From: an uncultured Agathobaculum sp.
GTDB lineage: Bacteria; Bacillota; Clostridia; Oscillospirales; Butyricicoccaceae
Reading direction: 5' to 3'
NCBI RefSeq assembly: GCF_944384765.1
Contig: NZ_CALWUM010000001.1
Location: 124,001 to 188,000 of the forward strand
Length of the DNA: 64,000 nucleotides
A program made the translations under genes and the position numbers. The notes under the pieces are model-generated. The model was not told the origin of the DNA and searched no databases. It saw only the letters and a list, made by a program, of their open reading frames with translations. Shown here in pieces: positions 56,894 through 64,000 of the stretch. Every line of letters begins with the position of its first letter. Positions within the stretch are counted from its first letter, which is position 1.

Positions 56894-58108
56894 ATGACCG
56901 TCTGCGGCATTGTCGCCGAATACAATCCCTTTCACGCGGGCCACGCGCACCATATCGCCGAGACGCGCCGCATTTTGGGCGCGGATGCCGCAATCGTGTG
57001 CGCGATGAGCGGCAACTATGTGCAGCGCGGCGACCTGTCTGTGCTGGAAAAATACGCCCGCGCCGAAGCGGCCGTGCGCTGCGGGGCCGACCTTGTGCTC
57101 GAGACGCCGCTCGCGGCCTGCCTGTCCTCGGCGGAAGGGTTCGCGCGCGGGGCGGCGGCGCTGCTGGACGCGCTCGGCTGCGTCACCCACCTGTCCTTCG
57201 GCGCGGAGACCGCCGGCCTTGCCCTGCTGCGGCGCGCGGCCGGTCCGGCGCGCGCCGATGGAGTGCACACGGCCGCGCTGCGGCAGGCGCTGGACGCCGG
57301 TCTGCCCTACGCCGCGGCCATGCAGCAGGCGGTCAGCGCCGCCGACCCGGCGGCCGGTGCGCTGCTCGCCAGCCCGAACAACACGCTCGCAGTCGAATAT
57401 CTGCGCGCGCTGAACGTGCTGGGTAGCCGGATGCAGCCGCTTGCCATCGAGCGGCAGGGCGGCGCGCATGACAGCGATACCCCGGCGGACGGCCTGCCCT
57501 CGGCCTCCTACCTGCGCCGCCTGCTGGCGGACGGGCAGGCCGAAGCCTGCCGCCCGCTCATGCCCGCGGCCTCCTTTGCGGTGCTCCAGCGGGAAATGCA
57601 GCGCGGCGCGGCGCCGGTCACGCGGGGCGCGGCCGATCAGGCTGTGCTCGCGCACCTGCGGCGGCTGGACGCGGCCGCGCTTCTTCCCTTCTGCGGCGGG
57701 GATGACGGGCTTGCGCACCGCCTGGCGGACGCCGTCCGCGTCAGCACCAGCTTTGCCGCCGCCTGCACCGCCGCGCAGACCCGGCGCTACCCGCTCGCGC
57801 GGGTGCGGCGCGTGCTGCTGCGCGCGTGGCTCGATCTGCCGCAGTCCGTGCCGCCGCTGCCGGGTTATGTGCGCGTGCTCGCCATCGGCAGACAGGGCCG
57901 GACGCTTTTGCGCCGCATGAAGGAGACCTGCGCCCTGCCGGTCATTGTGCGGCCGGTCACGGAACACGGCCTGCCCGCGGATTTGCAGCCCGCCCTCCGG
58001 CGCGACGCACTGGCGGACGACCTGTATGCCCTCGCCTTTCCTGCCCCCGGCCTGCGCACCGGCGGCGGGCACTACCGCAAAACGCCGTTTTGCCTGCCGG
58101 AAGGCTGA
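56894..58108 (+). CDS. tmcAL: tRNA(Met) cytidine acetate ligase (TmcAL/YlbM family)
   Basis: A 404-residue nucleotidyltransferase-like enzyme. The start MTVCGIVAEYNPFHAGHAHHI is diagnostic of the YlbM/TmcAL family, which in B. subtilis makes N4-acetylcytidine in the anticodon of elongator tRNA-Met using acetate and ATP. CAMSGNYVQRGDLSVLEKYARAEAAVRCGADLVLETP and ASPNNTLAVEYLRAL are further conserved blocks. AAGGAG precedes the ATG. It lies divergently next to acetate kinase, a link through acetate that may be chance. Confidence 0.92.
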   Translation: MTVCGIVAEYNPFHAGHAHHIAETRRILGADAAIVCAMSGNYVQRGDLSVLEKYARAEAAVRCGADLVLETPLAACLSSAEGFARGAAALLDALGCVTHLSFGAETAGLALLRRAAGPARADGVHTAALRQALDAGLPYAAAMQQAVSAADPAAGALLASPNNTLAVEYLRALNVLGSRMQPLAIERQGGAHDSDTPADGLPSASYLRRLLADGQAEACRPLMPAASFAVLQREMQRGAAPVTRGAADQAVLAHLRRLDAAALLPFCGGDDGLAHRLADAVRVSTSFAAACTAAQTRRYPLARVRRVLLRAWLDLPQSVPPLPGYVRVLAIGRQGRTLLRRMKETCALPVIVRPVTEHGLPADLQPALRRDALADDLYALAFPAPGLRTGGGHYRKTPFCLPEG

Positions 58109-58142
58109 GCTTCCCGCCGCTCTGCACGGCGGGAAATTTTTT
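58109..58142 (+). terminator. tmcAL terminator
   Basis: TTCCCGCCG-CTCTGCA-CGGCGGGAA followed by TTTTTT, directly after the stop codon. Confidence 0.88.
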
Positions 58143-58150
58143 ACACAAAC

Positions 58151-58201
58151 TACTTGACCTGTCGTAGTAGTTCTGTTATGATTACTACGACAGATCAAGT
58201 A
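58151..58201 (+). promoter_or_regulatory. PadR-gene promoter inside a 19-bp-arm inverted repeat
   Basis: TTGACC (58154-58159), 17 bases, TATGAT (58177-58182). Arms 58151-58169 and 58183-58201 are inverted copies matching at 18 of 19 bases; the inner 11 (CTGTCGTAGTA) match perfectly. The pair covers the -35 and the start region, as expected for a strong autorepressor operator. Confidence 0.8.
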
Positions 58202-58214
58202 ATGGGGTGATGGC

Positions 58215-58562
58215 ATGCTGGGAAGCGACGTGATGCGCGGTTATAACGACATGCTCATCCTGTGCCTGCTGCTGGAGGGCGACTCTTACGGCTACGCCAT
58301 CTCGCGCGAGATCGAGCAGCGCAGCGGCGGCGAGTACCCGATCAAGGAGACCACGCTGTATTCCGCGTTTGGACGGCTGGAAAAACAGGGGTATATCGTC
58401 CCCTATCAGGGCAGCGAGACGCAGGGCAGGCCGCGCACCTATTACACCATCACGGACGAAGGGCGAAAAGCCTATGCCGCCAAATGCGCGGAGTGGCGCG
58501 TGCTCAAGGCCGTGGTGGACCGTTTTGCAAAGGAGGATATGACAGATGGAAGCAATCCGTAA
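58215..58562 (+). CDS. PadR-family transcriptional regulator
   Basis: A 115-residue PadR regulator: MLILCLLLEGDSYGYAISREIEQRSGGEYPIKETTLYSAFGRLEKQGYIVPYQGSE is the winged helix and RPRTYYTITDEGRKAYAAK the wing and first dimer helix. GGGGTG precedes the ATG. It overlaps the following membrane-protein gene by 17 bases. Regulators of this class with a HAAS-domain partner respond to envelope or antibiotic stress; the palindrome over its promoter suggests autoregulation. Confidence 0.92.
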   Translation: MLGSDVMRGYNDMLILCLLLEGDSYGYAISREIEQRSGGEYPIKETTLYSAFGRLEKQGYIVPYQGSETQGRPRTYYTITDEGRKAYAAKCAEWRVLKAVVDRFAKEDMTDGSNP

Positions 58563-59265
58563 TTATGTGGAGGCCCTGTTTGCCTCGCTGCCGCAGAACG
58601 CGGACACACAGCGCATCAAGGACGATATGCTGGCCAATCTGGAGGAAAAATACCAAGCCCTGCTGGCAGAGGGCAAAAACCCGGCCGAGGTGACCGGCAT
58701 AATCATCGCGTCCATCGGCTCGGCCGAAGAGCTGCGGAAGGAACTGGGGTTGGATGCCGCACCCCCGCAGCCGGACGCCGCCGCGTCACAGCCCGGCAGC
58801 GGTACGCCCGCCCCCGCTGTTGCGCAGGAATACGGCCGCTATCAGACGCGCAAATACGCTATGATCGCTGCCGGGGTTGCGCTGTTCATCCTTGCGCCGT
58901 TCACCGCGTCTTTTTTTGAAGACACCTTGCACCTGGAAGCGCCCGGCACCTTCCTGTTTTTTGCCATGGTTGCGGTGGGTGTGGCGCTGTGCATCCTGTC
59001 CGGCCGAAAAGACGACTATTACCGCGAGCTGTACGGTCTCGGCCGTGACGAGGACGACGACGAAGGAGACAACGATGACAGCGAGGAAAAGGCGCATCCG
59101 GTCAGCACGCTGTTCGCTTCGATCGCATTTCCGCTCGCGGCGGCGGTGTATGTGTGCATCGGCGTTTTCTATGGTTTCTGGCATCCCGGCTGGGTGATCT
59201 TTCTGATCTGCTTTGCAATCAAAACCGCCATTGCCGCGTGGGAGGACTACCGGCGCCGCACCTGA
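58546..59265 (+). CDS. HAAS/DUF1700-like membrane protein, PadR partner
   Basis: A 239-residue protein. The N-terminal 70 residues form a helical signalling domain of the HAAS/DUF1700 type (MEAIRNYVEALFASLPQNADTQRIKDDMLANLEEKYQALLAEGKNPAEVTGIIIASIGSAEELRKELG). After a Pro/Ala linker come about four membrane segments in two pairs, separated by an acidic loop (DEDDDEGDNDDSEE). Such proteins follow PadR genes and are thought to pass membrane signals to them. The 17-base overlap shows tight coupling. Confidence 0.85.
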   Translation: MEAIRNYVEALFASLPQNADTQRIKDDMLANLEEKYQALLAEGKNPAEVTGIIIASIGSAEELRKELGLDAAPPQPDAAASQPGSGTPAPAVAQEYGRYQTRKYAMIAAGVALFILAPFTASFFEDTLHLEAPGTFLFFAMVAVGVALCILSGRKDDYYRELYGLGRDEDDDEGDNDDSEEKAHPVSTLFASIAFPLAAAVYVCIGVFYGFWHPGWVIFLICFAIKTAIAAWEDYRRRT

Positions 59266-59324
59266 CCGGCTATCCTTCCGGCATCGGCCGCACGGCGCCC
59301 GCCGCCGGACGGCCGCAGCGCGCA

Positions 59325-59353
59325 TTGACTTTGTCCCTCTTTTGCTTTACAAT
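59325..59353 (+). promoter_or_regulatory. Promoter of the DUF554 gene
   Basis: TTGACT (59325-59330), 17 bases, TACAAT (59348-59353). Confidence 0.7.
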
Positions 59354-59392
59354 ACTTTTCAGCACTGTAACAAGCAAAAGAGGGATTTCGAT

Positions 59393-60139
59393 ATGATCGG
59401 ACTGGGTACCATTGTCAACTGCGCCGCCGTGCTGGCGGGCACGGCGCTGGGCGTGCTGCTGGGCGGCGGGCTGCCGCGGCGGTTTGAGACAACCATCATG
59501 CAGGCGCTCGGGCTGTGCACGTTTTTCATCGGTATTGGCGGCGCGGTCGCCGGCCTGCTGACCATCGAAAACGGCACGCTCTCCACGCAGCACACCATGC
59601 TGCTTGTGCTCAGCCTGGTCATTGGCGCGCTGATCGGCGAAGCGCTCGATATCGAAACGCGCCTCAATGAATTCGGCACCTGGTGTCAGACGCGGTTTGC
59701 GGGCGGCGGAGAGGACGGCAAATTCGTCGAGGGTTTTGTCGCCTCCTCCCTGCTGTTCTGCGTGGGCGCAATGGCGATTGTCGGCTCGCTCGAGGACGGC
59801 CTGAACGGCAATCCGTCCATCCTGATCGCCAAGGCGATGATCGACGGCGTGGCTGCGATCGTGTTCGGCGCATCGCTCGGCAAAGGTGTGTTCCTGTCCG
59901 CGCTGCCGCTGCTGATCTATGAGGGCGGTATCACGCTGCTGGCGCGGTTCATCCGCCCGTGGCTGACCGATGCGCTGATCAGCCAGTTGTCCTGCATCGG
60001 CTCGGTGCTGATTTTCGCAATCGGCTTTAACCTGATGTTTGACAAAAAGGTCAAGGTCGGCAATCTGCTGCCCGCAATCCTGCTGCCCGTGGTATTTTTC
60101 TTCCTTGCGAAGTTCTTCCCCGGGCTTGCAACACTGTAA
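59393..60139 (+). CDS. DUF554-family membrane protein
   Basis: A 248-residue protein with about 7 membrane segments. The start MIGLGTIVNCAAVLAGTALGVLLGG and SSLLFCVGAMAIVGSLEDGLNGNPSILIAKAMIDGVAAIVFGASLGKGV are typical of DUF554 (YdfK-type) proteins. Their function is unknown; a transport role has been proposed for the family. The start at 59393 has GAGGGA upstream. It has its own promoter and terminator. Confidence 0.9.
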   Translation: MIGLGTIVNCAAVLAGTALGVLLGGGLPRRFETTIMQALGLCTFFIGIGGAVAGLLTIENGTLSTQHTMLLVLSLVIGALIGEALDIETRLNEFGTWCQTRFAGGGEDGKFVEGFVASSLLFCVGAMAIVGSLEDGLNGNPSILIAKAMIDGVAAIVFGASLGKGVFLSALPLLIYEGGITLLARFIRPWLTDALISQLSCIGSVLIFAIGFNLMFDKKVKVGNLLPAILLPVVFFFLAKFFPGLATL

Positions 60140-60145
60140 CACGCA

Positions 60146-60173
60146 AAAAGGAGGCCAAATGGCCTCCTTTTTG
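60146..60173. terminator. DUF554 gene terminator
   Basis: AAAAAGGAGGCC-AAAT-GGCCTCCTTTTT, a perfect stem with T run right after the stop. Confidence 0.88.
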
Positions 60174-60181
60174 CATGGGTT

Positions 60182-60349
60182 TTAAGGCAATACCGCATAA
60201 TCGGGCAAGAGCGATTTGTGAGAATATTTTGCGTCCGGATGCGGCGCGTTTTTGCAGCAATACTTGATGTATTGCAAGAAAGCGCAACAAAATCCGGGCA
60301 CAAAATTTCCGCAAAGCGCCGCAGACATAATTGTGCGGTGTTGCCTTAA
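60182..60349. mobile_element. MITE-like palindromic element, 168 bases
   Basis: Terminal inverted repeats of 20 bases (60182-60201 and 60330-60349; TTAAGGCAATACCGCATAAT against its near-complement, 18 of 20 matches). Inner segments also pair: ATTTTGCGTCCGGAT with ATCCGGGCACAAAAT, and GCAATAC-TTGAT-GTATTGC at the centre. The element has no gene and begins and ends in TTAA-type sequence, as expected for a miniature inverted-repeat element. It ends 6 bases after the anti-sigma stop. Confidence 0.72.
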
Positions 60350-60355
60350 TTTGGC

Positions 60356-60838
60356 TCAGTCGCCGACTACGCTTTCACTAATCGACACGCTTCCCGATGC
60401 GCCGGGCTGCGCACCGTCCTTGGTGATCACTGCCGCGCCGTTTTCGCCAACCGTGATCTCGTATTCGCCGGCGGCGCCGTTCTTGCCTTCGACGATATAC
60501 TGCGTTGTATCAGAACCGTCCTCATTCCGCTCCTCCGGGATGGTGACCGCGATATCGCTGCCGTCCTCGCCCTTGACCGCATAGGTGGTCGAGCCGTCCG
60601 GATTGGTGTGCGTTTCGGTCACCTCGCCGGTGAACACCACGCGGATGCTCTCGAGCAGCGCGCCGTCGGTTGCGACGTTCGCCGCGCCCGCGGCCGTCAC
60701 GGTGAGCGCCGCGGCGGCGGCAATCACAACGCCCTTGCGGATATGACCCTGTTTCATGTGTTTGGCCTCCTGTCTGATCTCGCTGCCGGAGGCGTGCAGA
60801 TGTGCAAAGGTTGCCTGATATAACTCTCTATCCGTCAT
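60356..60838 (-). CDS. Putative anti-sigma factor, membrane-anchored
   Basis: A 160-residue protein. Residues 1-32 are a short cytoplasmic helix region (MTDRELYQATFAHLHASGSE), 35-55 a membrane segment (KGVVIAAAAALTVTAAGAAN) and the rest an exported acidic domain with repeated DGS/ENG turns (THTNPDGSTTYAVKGEDGSD). Start 60838 overlaps the ECF sigma gene by 11 bases, the standard layout of a sigma/anti-sigma pair. No classical zinc anti-sigma motif is present, so this is inferred from position and topology. Confidence 0.75.
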   Translation of the reverse strand: MTDRELYQATFAHLHASGSEIRQEAKHMKQGHIRKGVVIAAAAALTVTAAGAANVATDGALLESIRVVFTGEVTETHTNPDGSTTYAVKGEDGSDIAVTIPEERNEDGSDTTQYIVEGKNGAAGEYEITVGENGAAVITKDGAQPGASGSVSISESVVGD

Positions 60839-61310
60839 CGTTCCAGTCCTCCAGCTTGTGTTTGAGTTTTTGTCTGGCCCGCAGCAGGCGGGTCTGCACC
60901 GCGCTTTCGCGCAGGCCGAGCGCCGCGGCGATCTCGCGCACCGAGTAGTCCTCATAATAGTACAGATGAATGGGCACGCGGTATTTCTGCGGCAACTCCA
61001 TCACCGCAAGGAACAGCGCGGACTGCTCAGGGGTTTCAAAGCCAAGCGTTTCGGCGTAGTCCTCAATCGGCGCGGTGTACCGCCGCCAGGGGGATACCAG
61101 ATACCGCTTGCACTCGTTGACGGTCACGCGGATGAGCCAGTGCCGGATGTGCGCCTCATTTGCAAACGGCTTTTTCGCCTGCAGGCACTTGAGCAGCGCG
61201 ATCTGCACCATATCGTCCGCATCGGCCGCGTTTTTGGTGTATTGGAACGCGATTGCGAACAGGTTGTCCCGGTATCGCCCTGCGATCTCTTCAAACTGTG
61301 CCTCGTCCAT
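60828..61310 (-). CDS. ECF-type RNA polymerase sigma factor
   Basis: A 160-residue sigma-70 family factor with region 2 (YRDNLFAIAFQYTKNAADADDMVQIALLKCLQ, about 12-43) and region 4 (LPQKYRVPIHLYYYEDYSVREIAAALGLRESAVQTRLLRARQKLKHKLED, about 106-156). It would direct polymerase to envelope-stress-type promoters when released by the anti-sigma encoded directly downstream. GGGGTG precedes the ATG. I could not assign an autoregulatory promoter in the upstream 168 bases with confidence. Confidence 0.93.
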   Translation of the reverse strand: MDEAQFEEIAGRYRDNLFAIAFQYTKNAADADDMVQIALLKCLQAKKPFANEAHIRHWLIRVTVNECKRYLVSPWRRYTAPIEDYAETLGFETPEQSALFLAVMELPQKYRVPIHLYYYEDYSVREIAAALGLRESAVQTRLLRARQKLKHKLEDWNDDG

Positions 61311-61379
61311 GGTTCACCCCGTCTGCTGTGGATTTGAAAGGCCTTTCATAGACAATACCCGGCAGGCGGCCGAAATATC

Positions 61380-61412
61380 ACAAAAAATTTGCCGCGGGCG
61401 GAAATTTTTTGT
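61380..61412. other. 33-base palindrome upstream of the sigma gene
   Basis: ACAAAAAATTT (61380-61390) and AAATTTTTTGT (61402-61412) flank a GC core GCCGCGGGCGG that is itself self-complementary. It could be a terminator for either strand or an operator. Confidence 0.5.
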
Positions 61413-61435
61413 GCGCCGCCCGTCCCGGGGCAAAA

Positions 61436-61462
61436 AAAGAGGGCCGTCCGGCCCTCTTTTAT
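61436..61462. terminator. Terminator of the PfkB-kinase gene
   Basis: AGAGGGCC-GGA-CGGCCCTCT with T7 on the minus strand, 17 bases after the kinase stop. Confidence 0.88.
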
Positions 61463-61478
61463 CATTTTTCTTTCAGAC

Positions 61479-62420
61479 TCAAAGTATGTAAACCTGGGTG
61501 GTTTCATACACCTCATAGACCCGCTTGAGCGAGGCCATCTCGGTGCCCGGCAGACGGCTGCACGCGCGCGCGGTCGCAACCGCAAAACGCGCCATCTCGT
61601 CAAACTTCAGGCCGTTGTTCATGGAATTGGCGATCGCGCCGACCATGGCGTCGCCCGTGCCGACCGCGCCCTCGTCGTAGATCTTGGGATTGGTGTTGAC
61701 ATACAGCGCCTCGGGCTCGTCCTTGGAAACCAGTACCGCGCCTTCCTGGCTCATCGAAACGCAGACCGCACGCGCGCCCATATCCAGCATCTTGCGCGCG
61801 GAAACCACAACCACCTCGGGGTCGGCGGAGGGCTTGTCACCCACAGCCTCGGCCAGCTCGAAGATGTTGGGCTTGACAAAGTCCGGCTCGAGTTTCAGTG
61901 CTTCGAGCAGCAGCTCGCCCTGCGCGTCGATAATCAGCTTGCAGCCGTGCTTCTTGATGGTCTTGCACAGCTTGAGATAGTTTTTGATCGGGAATTCAGG
62001 CGGCGTGGAACCGGCCAGGACAAAGATGTTGCCCTCGCCGAGGTAGCCTTCCATCCGGTCGACCAGACGGAGGAAATCCGCATCCTCCACCTTGCTGCCC
62101 GGCTCGTTGACCTCGGTGTGCCCGCCCTGCGCATCAATGATCTGCGTATTCACGCGCTGCTGCCCTGCGATATCCACAAAATCGTGGTGGATGTCCGCAG
62201 CCGTCAGCATATCCTTCATAATGCGGCCATTGGTGCCCGCGCAGAAACCGAGCGCAACACTGTTGCCGCCCAGCGCCTTGATGGCGCGCGAAACGTTGAT
62301 GCCCTTGCCGCCCGGCTCCAGATGGCTGGAGGTCGCACGGTTGAGCTTGCCGACCACCAGCGGATGCTCGATGCGCTGGGTGCGGTCAAGTGCGGCGTTG
62401 AGCGTTATCGTGATAATCAT
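61479..62420 (-). CDS. PfkB-family hexose kinase, 1-phosphofructokinase-like
   Basis: A 313-residue ribokinase-fold sugar kinase of the FruK/LacC subgroup. MIITITLNAALDRTQRI is the FruK/LacC start, LEPGGKGINVSRAIKALGG signature 1 and EGAVGTGDAMVGAIA signature 2 with the catalytic Asp. It should phosphorylate a hexose phosphate such as fructose 1-phosphate or tagatose 6-phosphate. No PTS or fru/lac genes are adjacent, so the substrate stays open. GGAGGGG precedes the start. Confidence 0.9.
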   Translation of the reverse strand: MIITITLNAALDRTQRIEHPLVVGKLNRATSSHLEPGGKGINVSRAIKALGGNSVALGFCAGTNGRIMKDMLTAADIHHDFVDIAGQQRVNTQIIDAQGGHTEVNEPGSKVEDADFLRLVDRMEGYLGEGNIFVLAGSTPPEFPIKNYLKLCKTIKKHGCKLIIDAQGELLLEALKLEPDFVKPNIFELAEAVGDKPSADPEVVVVSARKMLDMGARAVCVSMSQEGAVLVSKDEPEALYVNTNPKIYDEGAVGTGDAMVGAIANSMNNGLKFDEMARFAVATARACSRLPGTEMASLKRVYEVYETTQVYIL

Positions 62421-62450
62421 GGGACGCCCCTCCTGAATTTTTTCTTTTCT

Positions 62451-62478
62451 ATATTATTTTACCCAATCAAACGGACAA
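62451..62478 (-). promoter_or_regulatory. Promoter of the PfkB-kinase gene
   Basis: TTGTCC (62473-62478), 16 bases, TAATAT (62451-62456) on the minus strand. Confidence 0.55.
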
Positions 62479-62528
62479 TGTAAATCCCTTTTATGCCTTC
62501 AGTGCAAAAAAGCCGGCGGAAATTTCCC

Positions 62529-63311
62529 TTAAAATCCCATTCCGGCCAGCTCCTGCACCAGCCCGGTATAGAATTTCGGCGCCGAAAAGCCCGGCGCGTC
62601 CTTGCCGAACGCATCCACCAGCTGCTGGTGGGACACGCCCTCCAGCGTGCCGCGATATCGGCCCCAGCGCGCGGAGGCGGGCGTGACCAGCCCGTCGCTC
62701 GCCCCTTGCGCGGGGTAGAACAGGCCGTGTGTCAGCATCATGAAGCCGTCCGTGTGCACCGCGCCGATCTCCGTCCCCCAGCTCTGGTAATAGACACAGT
62801 TCGCATCCAGATTGTCCCGATTGAACTGCGCAAGGTACTTTGGCGTCAGCTGCTCGCCCGCGCGCAGGGAATCCGGTTTTTCATCCCCGTGCTGCGCCCA
62901 CCAGGCGTCGTTGCGGCGCGCCCACAGCTGCGCCCCCGGCCGGGCGCGCAGCAGCAGTTCGGCCGTGCGTGCGCCGCGGTTTGGCGTGGCTAGCATGGAA
63001 AGCGAGGCCACATACCGTCCGCAGCCCATGGACGAAATCAGATACCGCGCTTCCAGCCCGCCCTTGGAGTGGGCGATGAGGTTGACACGCGCGCTGCCGG
63101 TTTCGCGCAGCACACGCTGCACCGTACGCCCCAGCTGGGCTGCACCGGTCTCGATGCTGCCCCAGGCATCCTGTCCGCCAAAATACACCGACGCCCCGCC
63201 TGCGCGCAGCGCCGCCGGGATGCGGCCCCAGGGCACATACAGGCCGCCCGTATCGGTCACCCCCAGCCCGTGCACAAGGATGATGGGGTATTTTGTCCTG
63301 CAACCTTCCAT
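62529..63311 (-). CDS. Lipase-like alpha/beta hydrolase
   Basis: A 260-residue alpha/beta hydrolase similar to bacterial triacylglycerol lipases. PIILVHGLGVTD gives the oxyanion loop, NLIAHSKGGLEARY the nucleophile Ser (G/H-S-K-G), and a late GVSHQQLVD the likely catalytic His. There is no signal peptide, so it is cytoplasmic as read. The ATG follows the rlmH stop after one base (TGATATG), so it depends on rlmH translation; it has no ribosome binding site of its own. Confidence 0.82.
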   Translation of the reverse strand: MEGCRTKYPIILVHGLGVTDTGGLYVPWGRIPAALRAGGASVYFGGQDAWGSIETGAAQLGRTVQRVLRETGSARVNLIAHSKGGLEARYLISSMGCGRYVASLSMLATPNRGARTAELLLRARPGAQLWARRNDAWWAQHGDEKPDSLRAGEQLTPKYLAQFNRDNLDANCVYYQSWGTEIGAVHTDGFMMLTHGLFYPAQGASDGLVTPASARWGRYRGTLEGVSHQQLVDAFGKDAPGFSAPKFYTGLVQELAGMGF

Positions 63312-63312
63312 A

Positions 63313-63795
63313 TCACTTGTGGTATTTGCCGCCCGCGGCGATGTTGAGCGCGCGGTACAGCTGCTCGAGCACCATCACGCGCGCGAGATGGTGCGGGAAG
63401 GTCATCGGCGACATGGACAGCCGCAGCGACGCGCGCTGCTTGATCCGGTCGGACAGGCCGCATGACCCGCCGATCACCAAGCACAGCCGGCTCGTCCCCG
63501 AGACGGTCAGTCGGCCGAGCCAGTCCGCCAGCTGCTCGGAGGACATCTCCCTGCCCTCGACACACAGCGCGACCACCGCCGCCCCGGCGGGCAGCTTGGC
63601 CTCGATGAGCGCAGCCTCCTTGTCGAGCGCCTGCGTGATCTCGCCCGCGGATGGCGTCTGCGGCAGGCGCTGTTCGGGCAGCTCAATGATCTCCAGTTTG
63701 CAGTAGGCGCCCAGACGCTTGGCGTATTCCTGCACCGCGGCGGCCCAGAACTTTTCGCCCAGTTTTCCCACGCAGATCAGCCGGACAGCGAGCAC
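63313..63795 (-). CDS. rlmH: 23S rRNA (pseudouridine-1915) methyltransferase RlmH
   Basis: A 160-residue SPOUT methyltransferase that adds N3-methyl to pseudouridine 1915 of 23S rRNA. Family marks are RLICVGKLGEKFWAAAVQEYAKRL, LCLVIGGSCGLSDRIKQRA (SAM knot), LSMSPMTFPHHLARVMVLEQLYRA and the C-terminal YHK. GTG at 63795 with AGGAGG 8 bases upstream gives the standard length. It overlaps the upstream metallo-hydrolase gene by 19 bases, a conserved Firmicutes neighbourhood. Confidence 0.95.
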   Translation of the reverse strand: MLAVRLICVGKLGEKFWAAAVQEYAKRLGAYCKLEIIELPEQRLPQTPSAGEITQALDKEAALIEAKLPAGAAVVALCVEGREMSSEQLADWLGRLTVSGTSRLCLVIGGSCGLSDRIKQRASLRLSMSPMTFPHHLARVMVLEQLYRALNIAAGGKYHK

Positions 63796-64000
63796 GCGGC
63801 TTCCTCCTCTCCCCAGCGAACGGGCGCATCCATGTGTTCCCGCGGGGCGACGAGCACCTCGCACGCAGGCAGGCCGCGCAGTGCCGCGCGGGTCTGCTGA
63901 AGCGCCAGCACCGGGATGTTATTCTTTTCACTCAGATGCGCCAGAATGATTGTGCGCGTGCCGTTTTTAACCAGATCGGCCGCAAACACCGCACAGTCCG
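63777..64000 (-). CDS. MBL-fold metallo-hydrolase, YycJ/WalJ type (C-terminal part)
   Basis: Only the last 73 or so codons are in the window; the gene continues beyond 64000. The visible sequence (DCAVFAADLVKNGTRTIILAHLSEKNNIPVLALQQTRAAL, then VLVAPREHMDAPVRW) matches the C-terminal part of YycJ/WalJ-type beta-lactamase-fold hydrolases, which act near cell-wall and replication control. Adjacency to rlmH is the usual context. The metal-binding HXHXDH motif would lie outside the window. Confidence 0.82.
   Translation of the reverse strand, partial: DCAVFAADLVKNGTRTIILAHLSEKNNIPVLALQQTRAALRGLPACEVLVAPREHMDAPVRWGEEEAACSLSG

Overview
The window looks like a chromosomal segment of a GC-rich, spore-forming, Gram-positive anaerobe of the class Clostridia, probably a Butyricicoccus/Agathobaculum-like Oscillospirales member (inference; no rRNA is present). 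Support comes from FabK instead of FabI, a large SRP RNA with an Alu domain next to dnaX, a pdaA gene with a BofC-like partner behind a forespore-type promoter, a LexA box of the Bacillus/Clostridium type, a class II B12-dependent ribonucleotide reductase and acetate kinase. There is no prophage, conjugative element, complete IS, tRNA or CRISPR array. The mobile-looking material is short non-coding repeats.

Layout. 1-1.9 kb: BlaI-type repressor, a small membrane protein, and a lipoprotein barnase with its barstar. 1.9-5 kb: MarR-MATE efflux pair and a LacI regulator. 5-8.8 kb: a LacI-controlled sugar/inositol locus (frameshifted binding lipoprotein, Gfo/Idh/MocA dehydrogenase, TIM-barrel isomerase) with unusual spacers. 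9.1-18.7 kb: the type II fatty-acid locus, fabH-K-G-F-accB-fabZ-accCDA-acpP on the minus strand and fabD divergent, from two consensus promoters that share one -10 region. 18.8-24.7 kb: a dlt-like envelope acylation operon (adenylation enzyme, GNAT, carrier protein, MBOAT, SGNH/deacetylase fusion). 25-28.3 kb: metN-metI-small ORF-metQ behind a leader with a Met/Cys-rich peptide and an intrinsic terminator. 28.4-30.4 kb: LexA-boxed Y-family polymerase plus YolD-like protein. 30.5-37.2 kb: CheB-CheR-PAS fusion and a very large GGDEF/EAL protein. 37.4-39.8 kb: nrdJ. 40-45.2 kb: prfC, recR, ybaB, dnaX and the SRP RNA. 45.3-49.2 kb: class A PBP, then the BofC-like/pdaA sporulation pair. 49.2-50.3 kb: small XRE locus and a hairpin-rich non-coding stretch. 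50.3-53.7 kb: O-antigen-ligase-like polymerase, DUF4330, a small secreted protein, ispE. 53.7-58.1 kb: PHP phosphatase, CPBP protease, ackA, tmcAL. 58.2-64 kb: PadR/HAAS pair, DUF554, a MITE-like element, ECF sigma/anti-sigma, PfkB kinase, lipase, rlmH and the end of a YycJ-type hydrolase.

The strongest unexplained signals are: (1) a complete ribosome-mediated attenuator candidate before the methionine ABC transporter, with a MCMMC leader peptide, a terminator and an 11-bp antiterminator pairing; (2) the five-gene dlt-like operon ending in an SGNH-NodB fusion; (3) a two-copy intergenic repeat whose hairpins are kept by compensatory base changes; (4) the shared-core divergent fabH/fabD promoters. 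Functions are read from motifs and context only; no database search was run.
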